The notes beneath the pieces were generated by a model. The model was not told the origin of the DNA, did not search any database, and was given only the letters and a program-made list of their open reading frames with translations. Positions 1 to 16,200 of a DNA stretch of 64,000 nucleotides are shown here, one piece after another (the stretch's first letter is position 1; every line of letters starts with the position of its first letter). Position numbers and translations under genes: made by a program. This DNA comes from Aptenodytes patagonicus. Taxonomy: Eukaryota > Chordata > Aves > Sphenisciformes > Spheniscidae. The stretch covers positions 17,384,101 through 17,448,100 of the forward strand of contig NC_134957.1 in NCBI RefSeq assembly GCF_965638725.1. Direction: 5' to 3'.

Positions 1-3000
1 GCTGATTGAGGAAGGCCTGGGGCAGCTTCCAAGCTTGCAGGAGGAGCTCTTCTGGAGCTGTGTGTGGAGTTTGAGGGTCTCCCTCCTTTTGCTCTAAAGG
101 AAACCTCCTGCTGTCCCTGCTCTTCTCTCCTGGCTGCTCTCTCTGGAGCCTCAAGTTAGGCAGCTTCTGAAGTACACTTGGTCTTGAAGCACATGGAGAA
201 CTGTTAGAGACAAGGGAGATCATGCATGTGCTTAAAGCAGTCCCTGAGCCATTTCTGTCCCAAGGGCATCTACTGACTTTTCTCTTTAGTATGAGCAACC
301 ACTAAAAAGGGATCCTACTTCTCCAGGATTCCAGACACAAATACCTCTCTGAAATAGGATCATCTAAAATAAGATTATCTGAGCTAATGCTGTATTGCAC
401 CAATGGAATATCAAGCTGTATTCAACTGTGTTTTGAAGAAGGCGGTATGGTAGCATGAGGGAGCAGAGATGGTACACAACAGTAGAAAAACCCAGGAGGG
501 CAACACCAAAGCCAAGAAGGACTGCAAGAGTGGGTACTGACAAGTAGGCAGGGGGGTGGGGGTGGGTGGGAATCAGATGGCAACAGACATTCTGTAAGGT
601 CTTCACAGGCCAAGGCTGCAAGAAAGGAAGCAATAAGACAATCTGCATTTTTTGAAGGAAAGCAATGAAATTTCAACTTCTGGAATATTCTTTTCAGTAA
701 ACTGAGATGATGGAAAGCAGTTTGACTGCTAGAGTGAACCAGCAAACAATTCCTCTGCACCTCTGTCGGATCTGTATTTTCCCACATACACAGATAGCTT
801 GATGATTAACATGATGTCTGCATCATAATTCTGAGCTAGAGCACTCAAATACATCCTATTTGCACCCGAACTACTGTGTGGATCAGAACTGTGTTGTTAG
901 ATGAGTGATACTTACAAGCCCTGGCAAAAGCACACAGTTACATATTTCTGAGAATGAATAAGCATAAATGAATTCATCATGAATAAAAGTCAAACATTTA
1001 GTTCACTAATTAGCTCCAGATCCTTGAAACTCCGAGGCCAAAAGAAACAACCGCCACAAAAATTTGAAGCTGGAATGCCGCCTTAGCTCTGGCTGGATGG
1101 TTAAGAAGCAAAATCAGGCAGCTTTGTCTACACAGCCAAGTTACCCTGCTCTGACTGAGAGTCCTACAATCCCCTCTAACAGTCACAAAGTACCAACGTG
1201 CTATAGCATGGTGACAGGATACAAAAGACCACAGAATACCTTGGTACCTGTACACCTATATGAATGCAGCAGCACACACCGGTATAATGATACAGTTAAA
1301 AAATGAATAATGATGTGTGTGGCCCAAGTCTCAGCTTTTTCATGTACGTTGTGTTGGAAATGTTGAGCTATTAGCACAACCCTGACTGTTAACACAGCGA
1401 TGAACAGTGACAGCTCAGCATCTGCAAGCAAAATCAGACAGGATATTAACTGACTGACTTTTTTTTTTTGTTTAAACAGTGACTCCCACAATGGAGACTT
1501 GGAGGGCCACCTGCTATCTTGATACAAATAATTACAAATAATATAACAAGATTTAAAAAAATCAAAAAGTCTGCAGTTAGTATTTGCTGTATTCAAAATA
1601 CTGCTTAAAACTCCTTGATCCATAATAGTTTTACCAACCTTGAAACTCCAACAGATTTAATGCAGAACTATAAGCTTGAATCACGTTAAGAGCAGAGCTC
1701 AACTTTTTTCTTACAGCAGCAACCCTTAGGAGAAATGGGGAGGGGGATCAACCTTGGAATTACCTTGGGGCTTTTTTGCTGTTTCCCCACAGACAGACTT
1801 ATCTCAGATTTTTCCAAGTTTGGCTGGTAATCAGCTCTAGCTGCCCTACACCAGCTCAGGTAGGTTATCTACTGGAAGTGCAGCTTGGACCTACTACATT
1901 TTTGTCCCACAGATTTCAGCTTCTAAAGCCAATTCTAGGCCTTCACATCACAGCTATTAAACTTTCTAGACCTCTTTACAAGGAGGAAATGACAAATTAA
2001 TCTCTCCAGTTGGCTGTAAGGGTACAAAGCTAGACACTTTGAGCAGCAGAAGTTTCTGTATAAGAAGAGAACACAAGGCAAAATTATGACAAGATGTTTT
2101 CATGGCTCAGTCTGGCAAAATAATGTAGACAAAAAAACCTGACAGCCAAATGGTGCAGAAGAGTGAGAATCATGTTCAGCTGATTGTCCCAAACCAAGAA
2201 GCTTCTGCTCCAGTGCAAGAGAAGTAGGACAGAGGGACACATCTGTCAAATACTCAGCACCTTGGTGACAGGGAAAGGGCTGTTCTGCTGAAACCAAATA
2301 AACGGGCATGCCTGCTTGGAATTCCTCTGCCTACAGCCAGCAAACACACCGCATCACTGTGGCTGCTAAAACAAACACCATCCAGAGAGAAGCATGAACA
2401 GAACGAGGAGGACTGGGAGACATGGAGTGACTCACTGGTGTATTAAGCCAGAACTGAACTTCTTGCACAGAGATAAGTCAAAGGGAATGAATCAACAAAG
2501 AGGAATAGTTGATCCTTTTGTTAATAATACAGCACCATTGTGCTAACTGCGCTCAACTGCCTGCAGTGCCGTGGCTCTGCCACCTCCTGACTGCTTTTGT
2601 TCACCCCATCTACTATTCTTGAGTAAGAAAACAGGACTTAAGCCTGCACACATTTAATACCAGGCATAGCACTGAACGATCCCTGTGGGCTTAAGAAAAA
2701 ATGCTCACAAATGTCCAAATACTCTGTATAATTGCCATGTACAGGAACATGCTCACAGGTTGTGTATTGAAAGATTCCCCTGAGAGACTCACGATGCCTG
2801 GGGAGTCCTTTCACCTCAGCTCACCCTCTCTGACTTGGCCCCAGCTGGGAGACCTCTCCGCTTTCCACGAAAGCACATCCCTTCTCCTCTTCAATGCTTT
2901 GCCTCTTGCACCCTCCGTAAGCTGTTTCTTGAAACCCTGTACTGTCACCCCTGTGTGGATCCAGGGATTGACTCTGCACTGGCGAACTTGCTTTGCTGGG

Positions 3001-6000
3001 CAGGAACCACCTTTCATCCTCAGATGTTTTCATCTCAAAAAAACCACTGAAAAACTGTTACTGAGTGATTCTTGCCCTTGTTGGGAAATATTGTGTTAAA
3101 GTGGTATACAATAAAGACAGGTAAACAAACATATTTCAGGATATCAAAGTGTTCATGGGAAGCATTTCACCTCACCAGAATTCATTGGCCACACAGACAG
3201 AGCCCCCAGATCACCACGGAACTGCAGCACTAGTTCTGCTACAGGTCCTAGGCAGCACGCACTAACTCCAAAGCCGCACGGCCTTCTGACAGCTGCCAGA
3301 CCCACTGAGCCCACAGCCTGCTGCTGAGCCGAGCCGAGCCCATGTATGCTGGGGGATGCCACAGGCAGGGATAGCCAAGGAACTAAATGTCTCATTTTAA
3401 ACGGCCTGTAAGTCCTGGAGACATGCTCCATGTCTAAAATGATGCCAAAGAGCAAAGCATCTTGTACTGTGGACAGTCAGTAAACACAGCTACGTAGACC
3501 CCACGGCGATTACATGCCTCCAAAAAGTGAGAGGCCACAGGAGGCAAATGAGCTGCTGACAGAGAAGAGCCAACAGTTTTAAACTGCCCCGTTCCCCACC
3601 GTGCCAAGTTGCTACTTCAGTAGCAGTTGGTGGAGCTTTAGACCACTTCCAATTCACTTGCTAGTGTCCAAGCTAAAACAGCAGCTGCTTGCTGTGGGGG
3701 GAACCAAAGGCTCTAAGGACCCCACACAGATATAAAAGCTGTAAAAAGTGTATTATGCACCAAGGACAAAGGGACTTCTGGCACTCCTTCCACTGTCCCC
3801 TATGAGCCTCTCCAACAAGAAGGCTTAGGGTGAGGGTGCGGGAGGCAGTGACCAGACATATCAGCTTATTGGTTATCCATCAGGTGGACAGCACTATACC
3901 ATCTTTGCAATAATACCAGTAAACACCAAAATCTCTTCTTGACACTCACCCGAACAGGCAACAACACAAGCTACAGCCACAGAGCAACAGCACCTAATCC
4001 AGAAAACACATTTTACTCGATTTCATGGTCATAACATCATTTTACATTTGCAATGACTTTCATCTCAAACAATCTAAAAATATATTGAAAATTATACTGA
4101 TGCATCCCTTGATCAACTTGCTTTACCCAAATGCTGAACTTGTTTGCAGGATAAGAGTGCACATCAGCTTTTTTTGACAATTTCGGACTATAAGAAAAGA
4201 ACAATATCCCACTGGAAGTGCAGAGCTTGGCATAGCAGAAGATATTCAAATTGAAATATGTCCATAATTCTGGGATTGCTTGTGAAAGGCACCATGAAAT
4301 CCTGAGTGACCACATTAAGTACAGACCAGTTAAATAAATTTCCTTATAGTCTGTTATAGAAACCAGTTCTGAGCTGGCATGCAAAGCCTTCAGCCAAATA
4401 TTTTATATAGCTTCTAACACACTATATTTGTCTTTGGAAATTGGCAGTTTGCGTTGACCATCAGTGAACCTTACTATTCAAGCAACCACATTTTCAGCTC
4501 ATAACTATGTATTTGGCTAGTACCAAAAGCTGAGAGACATATGAAAAGATTCCTCCACAAGCTTTAGAAAACTTCATCGTATCTGTCCAGATCTAATATT
4601 TTTTTCTGGCACCATACTAGGACCAAGCACAACGAAACTTTGCAACAAGGATGATGAGCTACAAACTTACTGGAAGAACAATTTAAGATTATTCAGGTTG
4701 CAGATGCTGGTTAAAGAGAAATATGAAAGCAATCTGCAACTTTTATTTCAGTGGAATAGCAGCAAGGATTGGGGCTGTGACGAAGAATTACCTGGATTAG
4801 GCTTTGAGCTTTTTTTTTTTTTCAAAGTGACATCTCATAAAAGAACATTAACAAAGCACAGGGACAGGAGACTCTGCAGAAAGATCAGATTCAGCCATAC
4901 ATTATCAGGGTGTACCAAGGCAGAGCCTTTGCTTCCCCTTGCAAAATGTGGGGGAGTGAAGGCAAATGTGACAGCAGCACAGGAGAGCACTACCCAAAGC
5001 AGCTTCTAAAACAGCCCAGGTGCTTTAGCTGGACCCAGCAGCTCAAAGGCCTGGATGGACTCCTTTCCCAGTGTCAGTGGCAGGTTTTATGGCCTGCACT
5101 GAGCTCTGTGCCGCTTTGGCTAAATCCCTACTGGTACCCAAGCCAATTGTTTAAAACACAAAAGTAATTTCATTCCAAAATAGCTTTAATTCAGAAAGCA
5201 AACTAACTCCTACAGGACGAATGACCACGTGAGGTTTTGGGGAAGCTGTTCCAATGACCCATTTGTCCAGAAAGAAAAACATCTCATGTCAAACTCCAAA
5301 CAATTTCATCCAAAATTAATCTCAGGCTAAAAACATCACTGTTACTGCAATTGGTGTCTTAGACTCATTTTAACTGCCAATAACCACAGCCAAAGCAGCA
5401 TATAAAGTTTGTAAAGACTGCAAAGTATTAATAGTTGCACTAATCCACTTGGGAACACATCACAGGGCTGAAATAACAGATTGAGGAATATAATCTGTAC
5501 ATATATCAAGTGTAGAGACCTAACTGAAGAGTAACAAGAAAGAAGAATTCGTTGAAGAAAAAAAACCTTGTTCCTCATAAATCAGGTGGAGATCCACCAG
5601 GAAAGAAGAGATCGTATGCCACATCAAAGAAGCTTCATCTGCCCAGCCTTTATAGCCTTGCTCAGACTTCCAAGTTTGTTTTAACAGCATTAGATGCTGG
5701 AAGATTTTTGGGAAAAACAACTTAGCATAAATCAAACAATGTAAACATTTTTTTTGTCAATTCAAGTGCCAATCCTCCTACCTTCATCAGGACCCACTCT
5801 TAGCCCTTTTGCTAGTTCTGATCACATCCTCCCCCTTTATCTAAGGCAGACTTACTTTCCAAATATTAATTCCCTCTCATAGACACTGTTACAAATTTCA
5901 AAGGAGGAAAAGAGTCAATATGGGATGGAAATGCTAACTGAAATCCAATAGGAATTGTGTGCCTTTGAAAATGTACATTTCCACCAGAGTAATGTGAGAC

Positions 6001-9000
6001 AAACTATTGGTATGAGGGATACAACATTTAGGAGAGGAAAAAGGAGAAAGAGTGAACTGCCAGCTTCATGTTTGAACTATTTGTTTTCCTCTCTGCTAAC
6101 CAGGATTTACCCATATATTTAACTATCAGCATTCACATCTTTGCTTCAAGATACAACTTTGCTTGCTTTTCAATGTGCATTTTCACTTTCTGTAATCCCA
6201 TACTGTATGCAAGAATAGAGCCCTCTACAGTCTGCTGATGCAAAACATTATCAAAAACCACTGCTCAGTTTTTGCAGCAGAAAATTTTGTTCCATTCCTT
6301 AGCAGGGAGAATGTCAAAGGAAAAACAGAATGTATCTTCATGGTGGTTTAAAGCACAAATACTAACATGCATTGTCTCATTCTCTTCTCCCTTTATAGTC
6401 TGCTCCAACAGAATGTGTCAGTGAAACAATAAAAAAAATATTATTTTAAATACAACCAAATCCCTCAACAGTGAGCAATTACAGAAACAAACCTCAGGTT
6501 GCTTATACAAAAACTGAGCACATCAAGTTCTCAAAGAGCATTTACTGCCAGATTTCTAGTTGAAAATTTTTTAAAAGCCAATGTGCATTTCTGTATTTCT
6601 CATTTTTATGTGTTAACATATAAACAATACAGCTAATCAATAAGGAAGAGGACATTTTTCCTCTTACTATAATTGGACAGGAAAAGGTTCTTAATTCCTT
6701 TTTCAGTATTTCACATTTATACCTCTGAAGGAAAAAACCATGACCATTTTTCACTGATTTGATATTTCAGCCAGGATTGATTTTTTACACTTTTGTACTC
6801 AGAATGGTACTTCAGTCTCAAGGCATAAGCATTTTGTTCAGTGCTGCTGCTGAAATACAACAAAGACAATTTCAAAGTACCCACTAGACTCAGCTCACTT
6901 TGGAAAGGTGGAGGGGAGGGCTCAGCATGGCACTTACTTTTTACTTTTCAGGCAACCGTAGAATCCAGCCATGGTCCTTCCTGGGAGGCGTGTGTGCATT
7001 TAATTCATCCTTGTGTGTGGATGCCAGCACAAAGATTCTGCAGCTTCGTATCCTGCTCACCAAATGCCCACACACGCACACGAGAAAGCCAGCATGCCGA
7101 TGCAATTACTAGCCAGATAAAGTTCCTGATCTGAGGCCCTCAGACTCTGCTGAACTGGGTCCAAGGAGGGCTGTGCCTGTTCCATAAATGGTTATGAATT
7201 GTTAACTCCCCCTTTTCCTGTCTCCTTCCAGCTCTTGGTAAGCACAGCATCTTAAGTGTAAAATACCACATGGCATTTGATTCTGTCTCCCTGTGGGACT
7301 AATGAGAGGCTTGGTTGTAATCAGGACGTGAAGAAGCCCTGAGGAGATTAATTGTTATTGTTATTTTTTAGACAGAGAAAGGCTACAGAAAGTACTTGCA
7401 ACATCTTTGAAATAACCACTAAAAACTGTAGTCATTCTCCAGCACATAAGGGGTGCACGGGACCTTCCAGAACAGGCATTATCCCATCTCACTGTAAATC
7501 ACAATCTATTCTAACAAGCTATTCTGCACATTAACAGAAAAAAAAAGCATCCCTGCAATATTGCAAGGTCAGGCAAAAAGCTCTGGAGTTTAAAGTAGCC
7601 AGCACACCCATACGAGAAAAATACTGCCTGGTGATGCCCTTTGACAATACACTAACAGTTGTTACTCACTACCACAACTAAGGAGGCCCTCACTGAGTAG
7701 GGAAGGAGGAAAATAGCTATGGTTTAATGCTGGGGAACATAAACCTCAAGCAAAGCTGCTTCATTCACAGGGGTGACCCAAGCCCTGGGGACAACATAGC
7801 TGCACACATTTCTGACATTACATTGCATTAAATTCATATGGAAATGAATCCCCATCACGGCTGTTAATGACCTCTGCTGAGGTAAAAGCAGAGAGGTGAG
7901 GCAAGACATTGCTTGTGCTGCCTGCACATAATTAGGGAGTATCAGCAGCCAATAACAAAGTGTTAGCCTATTCCTAGACTCGCATGTCTTGGTAAGAATC
8001 TCAGCTCTTAAAAAAACACATGCATATTTAAATGCAGTAAGTTCATAACTCTCATAATTACAAAGAAAAGATTTACACTCATTCCTAAAAGATCAGAAGA
8101 AAACCACATTTATTTGTATTTCTCAGCTAGTACATAATACTTGAATACTTGGGTCTGACAAGCCAGTCAGAGGGAGTATTATATGAGTATTTCTATATGA
8201 GTTCTTCTTAAAGGCATTGAATAGCAAGGCCAGATCTAAGGTAGAGCAGTTCTTCTGGAATATCAGGAAGAAAATAATTTATTTTAACACCTTTCCCATA
8301 AGAGAGGCATGAAGTTTGAGAAATGCACCTCTGGTGAGGAGTCCCATAACTGACTCGGCTACAGCAGTTTCAAAATGGTGCAGAACTTTGAAATCTATGA
8401 ACGCACAACTCCATTCCTCTATTTCCTATAAAGCCCCCTACACAAAGGAAAGCCATGCAACAAACAATAAATGACAGCAAGTGCAAGGGCCATCGCAAAC
8501 AGGAACCAAATCATATTCTAGTCTAGTTTCCCACTTAGCAGGAAAGAGAAAGCCTCTACAAGCAGCCAACTTCAATGCCACCCACAGAAGAACTGCAAAT
8601 CAAACCTGACCTCAAGCAGATACACTTTCTCTCTCTTGGGAAAAGACAAAGCAGCAAAAATACAGTAACACTAGTTGAAGTTTTACCCAAATGAGTTTCA
8701 CTGTTGTCCTGAATTACTGCATTTGTCATGATGACTTCACGCTGAACTCCTAATCCTAACAGAAAAAGGCTAGCTAGAGAGCATTAGTCTCCACCCACCA
8801 GAGAAAGCCCACAGGAAAAAAAAAAGTCAAAATCAAGGCTCCGGTTATTGGGTAACAACCACCAAGAAGGAATTCCTGGAGATTACTGGAGAAACCTTCT
8901 GACTGGCTTAGTGTACAAAACCTTGGATGTAGGATTGCATCTGAAATCTGCCTGGCATTTAGTTCAGAAAATGCTGCCAACGGAAACATTTATAGTAAGA

Positions 9001-12000
9001 AATGAAGGAGACCTCATGAGAAATTCACATTTGTATTTAAAAGCAAGAAAGATCAAATGGCCTTCCAGTGGGAAGGCCCAGTCCCTAAAGCCAGTGGAAG
9101 GGTGTAATCCTGATGGCTTTGGAAGAATTTCATCACTTAAACTGGTGTAGAATATGGCCCACAAGCTTCAAAAGATCAGATTTTTTGCTAACATGAAGCA
9201 GATTCCCTGTCTCCTAACCTCCTCAGATGGTTTGCCTTCAGAATATGTTTCCTTTCATTATTCTTTTTTCTTTCATGTATTTTTGTCTTGAAGTTACTTA
9301 TTTGAACATGCAAATCTTCATCTGTTGGGTTCCATTTAGGTCAAACGTAGTCCTGTTCCCAGGGACTGGCAGTTTAGCAACACACATTGCACCATCTAGA
9401 AACCCCTTTACTTTCCAAGAAGCACAGACTAGTAAACAGTCATTAAAAATAATTACCCCACCTCAGGATTTAATTCATTTTGATTCTCTATCTTCATATC
9501 AGTTTCCAAGCCACTTCATGGCAGCATGTATTATTCACTGTTCAGCCTCTTTATCACTAGCACAGCTCCAAATGGCTACACACTGAGCTTTTTGGGTACA
9601 GATCTGAAATCTTAAATGTTGATAAACATCATGGCTCTACATCCACAGGTAAATCAGTGCAAGTTAGCAGTTATGTACTGTACCCCAGGTCTGACAGCCA
9701 AACGGTCGCTGTGCTGACATTAGCTCTTCACTTGTCAAGTGCTAAAGCGAATGGGCTGCTCTACTGCCAGTTAATTAAAGCTGTTTTCAGCTTGGAAAGT
9801 AGATGAACACCAAATAACCACAGAATACAGACTTTGGCAAAGTACAGATGGTTCTTCAAAGATAGGGAAGACAGCAAATTTAAACACCTGGAAGTTGAAT
9901 CTGATCTGGATTTCCTCTAAAGTTTGTGGCTTGGCTTGACTGAAATAGCCCAGTCTAGGCCCACTTTCATTTGAAAATCATGGCCTTCCCCACTGACTTC
10001 TTCAAACTCACTGTCACTGCTTTCCTTCAACAGCCCAACATTGCACCACCACCCTGTGATCACTGCACATCCAAATCCGCCTCACTTCATCTTCTGAGTC
10101 TGCAGGCAGAACAAGCAGCCCAGGTGGCAAGCTGCCCTCCCGCAGTGGTACCGGCAGCAATGAAGAGGTAGCAGAAGAGCTCCCAGCACCTGGTAAACTT
10201 CCCAACAAGTTTCTTAATTTCTCCAAAGGGAATGAGGGAGGCAAGTCTGAGCAAGGCCCAGCAACCCAATCATTGAGAAACGCTTGCACCAAAATATAGC
10301 GAGTTATTTGTTTCACAGGCACTTTCACCTGTGTCACTGCAAAAAAGGCCTCTTCAATGTAAGTAACCAACAGCAACTAGTAATCCAATGGGGGAAACTC
10401 AATGTGAGCTAAAAAACACTGGCATGTTTCCACAGTCACTTCCTACACATATACACGTACACAGGGAACATGCCAGCAGCCTGACAGCAGAGGTGTTAGG
10501 AGCTACACACACAACCAGCAATTCAAAACACGTTTCGTGTCCGACAGATCTACTGCTTTTCTTGCAACTAGATCTCTAAGGGCTAACTGTGTCCTTGCCT
10601 CCCTGGCTTTCAGGTAGTGAACACTTCACACTCCACAAAATGTCCATTCAAAGCTGGTTTGCATGCAATCAGGACACATACACAGTGCAAAGCAGCAGGG
10701 ATGGACGAGATATCACACTTAGGAGATCCCATGATTCACAAACTGTGTTTAAACATGGATGTTTGATTTATATTTTTTTATTTATTTTCAAAAAGGGACG
10801 AAAGTTTCATGTGACTTTTTCACCAAACAAATGTAGGGGTAGGAGTAGAAATCCTACAGCAAACTGATAGACCGTAGCATTTCAGATTTCCTGTAGATTT
10901 TGGTGTCTCTGAACTGACTGCTTGTTAACAAGGCAGACTTTGGTGTCTCATTTTTAGCCTTTAGCCTCTACCAAAATCTAGTCTACTTCCCTCTCTCCTA
11001 GTCACTGTAACAAAGTCACATTTTGACTGCATTCCGCTCATAAGTTTTGCTGTTGCAAAAAACACAGTGTCTATCAGGTGAGAATTCACTGAAGGAGGTT
11101 TGCAGCTCCCCCTATCACCATTGCGATGGGGTGAGCTGTCATATATTGATCTATATGCACTTGGATTTTATATAGTGAAGATTCTGTGTATTTCTTACAT
11201 GCGTGTTGCATTTGTACTCCTAGCAACATTTTGCACTTTTCAGTTATTTTGACTTACTCCACCTTTCCCAGCTACTGTCAGACTGAGCACCACCTGCCCT
11301 CCTGCAACCCATAATGCAGTTGAAGCTATGCAGCTGCACACACCCTCCCCTCCTTTTAGGGCAGGGCTGCATACCCTCAAACACCTGACATTTTCTATTC
11401 ATTTGTTTAACTCTGAAAAAGTAACCCTGTCAGTGCCTGGACATCAAATGAGGTATGTGGGGCAAATCGAGCAGAATCTAAGTCTAGCTTCCCGTTCTAG
11501 TGTCTTTACCATTGAGCAATGAAGCCTAGGTTAATTGAGAACTTTCAGACTAGATTTTATGCTGCACTTGATCTTGCCCAAGTATTTATAAAAACGTGCT
11601 GTTCCAGCTGAATTGCATGTAAAGCACTCCTTCCATTATAACCTGGAATAAACCCTGCACAGAAATCTAACCATAACATTGCAAGTCACTGTTCCCATAC
11701 CACAATTCTCTCTGCATTTGGCATGTGGATTGTTTATCTGTGTGCTAACATAAATATGACTCTCAGGAAACACTTTCCTGAAGCAGAAATGGATTCAGTT
11801 TTCTTACAAGTGAGATTCCCAGGCTGGCAAATGGGCCTGGCTTGGAAATTTTCAGTGAAAACCCTTCAATACTAAAGAAACAACTAAACACGCATCACTG
11901 TTAAAAACTGCAGTATCAGAGCTTTAAACAAATAGGGTTGGAATCAAACACAGTACTCTGCAGAAAACAAAGAAGTGGAGATAAGAGGATTTCTGCCTTG

Positions 12001-15000
12001 CAGAGTTTATACATCCATCTGTGATTAATATTAGGAGGAAAATGAGGGTCAAAGCCTATCTCTGAAATTGAAAGTAGAGAGTGTAGTCAGGGGCCTCTAA
12101 CTATGCATTATATCAGCTTTTTATTCATGTGTATAAGCCTGAAGAATTTGCCATGATACTTGCTCTGGAATCTAATTACTGTGTGTTGCTCTAATTATGT
12201 CTATTTTTACACTTTGTGTACAATGTGTGGGCTTTGGGGGATTTTTGTTGTTGTTATTCTCTGTTAGAGGACTTCCTGCAAGCTCCTTCAATAAAAAGAA
12301 TAGTTCAAAGAAAGCAGCAATACATATAATCTCTTTGATTCCAGTGTTTGGTAATTCTGAGTCTGAATCGTTTCTTGCAGTTTACCACAAACACGCTGTC
12401 TTCACTTCTGAGGAAGGAGTGAAGATAAACTTCGGTATGGGGTATCCAGTGCATTACTGAATTCTAAAACATGGCCAAAAAGATACTGGTATGCTAAATC
12501 TGTCCTTTGTGTCCCCACTGTCAAACGTGAACTCTTCCTGGATTATCTGGAGATGAAGGTCAGGCCATGTGTCATTCAAAAGGTAATTTCCCCTGGATCT
12601 GCAACAGAATCACAGATGTAACCTCAGACTTCAGTGTCAGAAAATATCAATTGCCAAACAAATAATACAGATAAAGAGATAGAACTGTTTGTTTGGCATT
12701 TTACAAATCTACAGGGATTGATTTGCATATAAATATGTCATTTATTTATAGAGAAAGTAACAGCATCCCTGTATACATAGACAATACAGCCAGGATGTGC
12801 TGCCTCTCACATATCTACTTTTTTCATCCAAGATCATAAATCCAAAATCTAAGATTTTAATGAGTCTGAATGAAAAGCAGATTATTTTTGACACAGTGGA
12901 AGAGCTTGGTATTTCCTGTGAAAATACTAGCACGGTCAATATTTTATATACTGGGAAACTGTGGTCTTTTGTCTAAGGGGGGTAGTGCAGAAGCTGAACA
13001 AAAGAGCTCTATTTTTACACATTCTGACTTAAGAAAATACCATGTTAAAAAATATTAAGTTCCAACAACACAACTTTTCCTTCTCGGTGTCCAGGCAGGC
13101 ACCAATATACAAGACCATCTGGAAAGAAATGTGAGAACACAGTATGTAGCTACAGGCACATGGACCAGTGCCTAGTCTAGATGTAGAACATCAGAGGTAA
13201 CAGTTACTGAGTCTAAACAAATATCCTGAGACGATGTGAATAATGAATTAAGTTTTCTACACCCCATTCTTCCCAAATTCCCCTCTAGGGATAGATCCAG
13301 TCAATATCCTTGCAACACTCTCGCCAAGCTCCCTTGGAGACAGACCGACATTGCCACTAATGCTTGTGCTGTGAATAGCAATCAAGTTTAATGACTTCCC
13401 ATGTATATTAGTTTTGCACTAATGTAGGCCCACCTCTTCAACAGAATTACTCCTGATTTGTTTATGCAGGCATAAGCAAGAGGAGAACCAGGGACTCACA
13501 CATCTGGAATAATATTCCTAAAACCATCAACATTCTGAATTTCAACCACGATTGAAATAAAAATTCGAAAGTGAAGGTCATCTCTGATACCATCTCACTG
13601 GCTGTCGGCTGAAGTAATAATACAGGAAATCACGGAAGCGCAGTTCTGGGGAAAAGGCTGTCTGACTCCAGTGCCTGCAAACACAAGGCTAAAGATAAAG
13701 TGGCCATTAACCTTCAGAGAAGGGCAGTGAGGTCCCAGAATGTCCTGCCTGCAGGCTTTATTGCTCCAAGGGGAAATGAACAGAAAAATAAAACTCAGAA
13801 CTGCATACTCTTGACATTTAACTCAAATTAATAGGCAATGGTAACATCTCGCTTTCTTCGTTCGCTTTCCTCTGTATAAAGGCACAAATACAGTAACTGG
13901 TTCATTCCACAAACTGCAAAATAAGTAGAAAGTACTGAGTAATAATAAATTTACTCCCACCACTTGATATCTGCAAGTTTAATCACAAGCACCAGACTTG
14001 TGTCCCTCTGAACAGAATACAGTATTACTCCATACTGCGGATACGGCTGGGAGAACTGAGGCAGAGTAATTCAGTGACTATTCCAGAAACCATAAACTGC
14101 AACTGAACCCAAAGTTCCTGGTGCCTGGAACTGTGTTTTAGAGTCTTTCTCCATCCTCCCTCACTCGATAAGGACAGCCAGAAAGACCCTACAAGAATAG
14201 GCACCCTATAAATATCCAAGATAACTTTAAGTTCACCAGCCAGCATTCAGCCGTGGGAACTCTTACAGGATCACTGGCATCAAAATGCTGAGTTAAATTA
14301 GAAATCAATGACTGCACCACATGATTTGGCCCAGCCTGTCCAGAGTTTTAAAATCATCACATAATAAAAAATACCTCATACTGAGCCAATTTCATCAGAA
14401 CAGACCCATAGCACAGCAGAGTCCTTACACGGCAGCCCAACGCATTACTCAGATTCAAGTTCTGGGAATCTTTAAATATCCCAGTGTGTTCCCAATTGTC
14501 TCTTAAATATGCTGGAGCTGTTCCCATCATAATGGGAAGGGAAAATATCTAATAAATATCCAGAGACAGGAAATAAGCTAATTGCAGAAGAATTTTACCT
14601 AAAACTGTTGAATAAACAACAGTTCTGTGGCACTAAGTCACATAATCACATGCTTAAACTGGATCTACTGCTTGGTCCTTCCCATTTCAAACAGCGCAAC
14701 CACAGAGCTGGGCCTACACTTAAGGAATGCACTGAGCTGATGGGTCTGTCTATCATCCCAGGATCAGCGGTATCTGAAAAAGCTACAGTTCAGAGTCATG
14801 ACAAACTTAAGTCCATCGCTTTAGTATCTTTCTGCTTTACCACAGGGATTAGGGGATACCTACAGCTTTCCTAAGATAAATGCCACTCTCTGCCTCACCG
14901 CTCCGGCCCCTATTGCTAGCCTTTAAACAGAACATATTTGAGATCCACTGGTATTGGCTTCGGGTATTGAATCCTTGCTACTAAGCAGTTCCTTCCATCT

Positions 15001-16200
15001 AGGTAGTTTCCATACAATGAAATACCAGCTGATGCTGCAGGTCAGAACAGGAAAAGGAGCAGTTGTCACCATGTGCCATGTAGCTAAAAAGTCACCTACC
15101 CCTTCTACAGGTTTTATCAGCACCTACGCAAGAACACAAACTCAGATCCTCTCATGAAACAGCTCCTTTGGATATAACATAGAGGCTAATATAGCTGATA
15201 CTGTCTGGCATGGTACTAATTGAGGCCTCAAGGGTCTCTCTATATTGCCTGGAGATAAGCTAGTGTGAAGTCTAAAGATTAGCTGTGCTTGTTCTGCACT
15301 CAAAGAGTTCCCTTTGGTCGTGAAAATACTAAGCAAGCTCTCCATCTACTGAGGACTATTTATACGTAACGTGTATAAGACTAGATAGTATTTAAAAGCA
15401 ACTAAAGGTTAATGAGCTAAGTTACAAGATGGATTTGCACTGTTTTCTTGATTACACAATACTTATAATGTAGTATTTCTCACTGTGGATGAGATTTAAT
15501 ATTTCACAAAGGCAACTGTAACCAAGTACAAACGCTAAACACTAATAAGACTTCTGGATTTTTTTCCTAGACTGTGCAAAGTTTTCTCACCATGAATTCA
15601 TATGTAATTGCTAGATATAATGGGATGTTAGTAAAAAACATCCAAAGGAAATGCCATTGAATGTTGCAGAAAAACCACTGGTCATCAGTAAAAATGGTAT
15701 TAGTGATGATATGATCAAGCTTTTATTTTGATCAGAATCAGTTACAAAAACAGCAAATACGTTATCTCTGAAGAGTCCCATATACACTACAAATGTAACA
15801 CCCCTTCCACCAAAATGAAAACCTGTTCAAAATCTGAAATATTTTTCCTTTGGAGGAACAAGGGCACACGATTGTGCTGATGCTGTGTAATGTACAGTAG
15901 AATAAAATCGAAGTTACACCCTATGACTGTTTTTATCCCTCTTGTAACTGCAGAATGAAGAGCAGTGGCAACGGCCATAGTTTGAGGGCCAGTAGAGCAG
16001 AAGAAATGTGATCACCAGAATCAGAGCATGTAAATTGCTTGTATTCCTTTTTTCCCTCTAATCCAATCAACAAAAGTTGTGGTGGTATTGTTTATAACAT
16101 AGTTTCTTCAGACTCATCACAATTATAATGGCTGGTTTGCTCCTTTTTTTTCCTCTTTTCTCCATTTAACATGATTTTACACTGCTCTGCATTAAAAAAA

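Noticed and set aside
8848-9150. 100-codon plus-strand frame
   Set aside because: No recognisable family and no flanking splice sites; length is compatible with chance in 22 kb of non-coding DNA.
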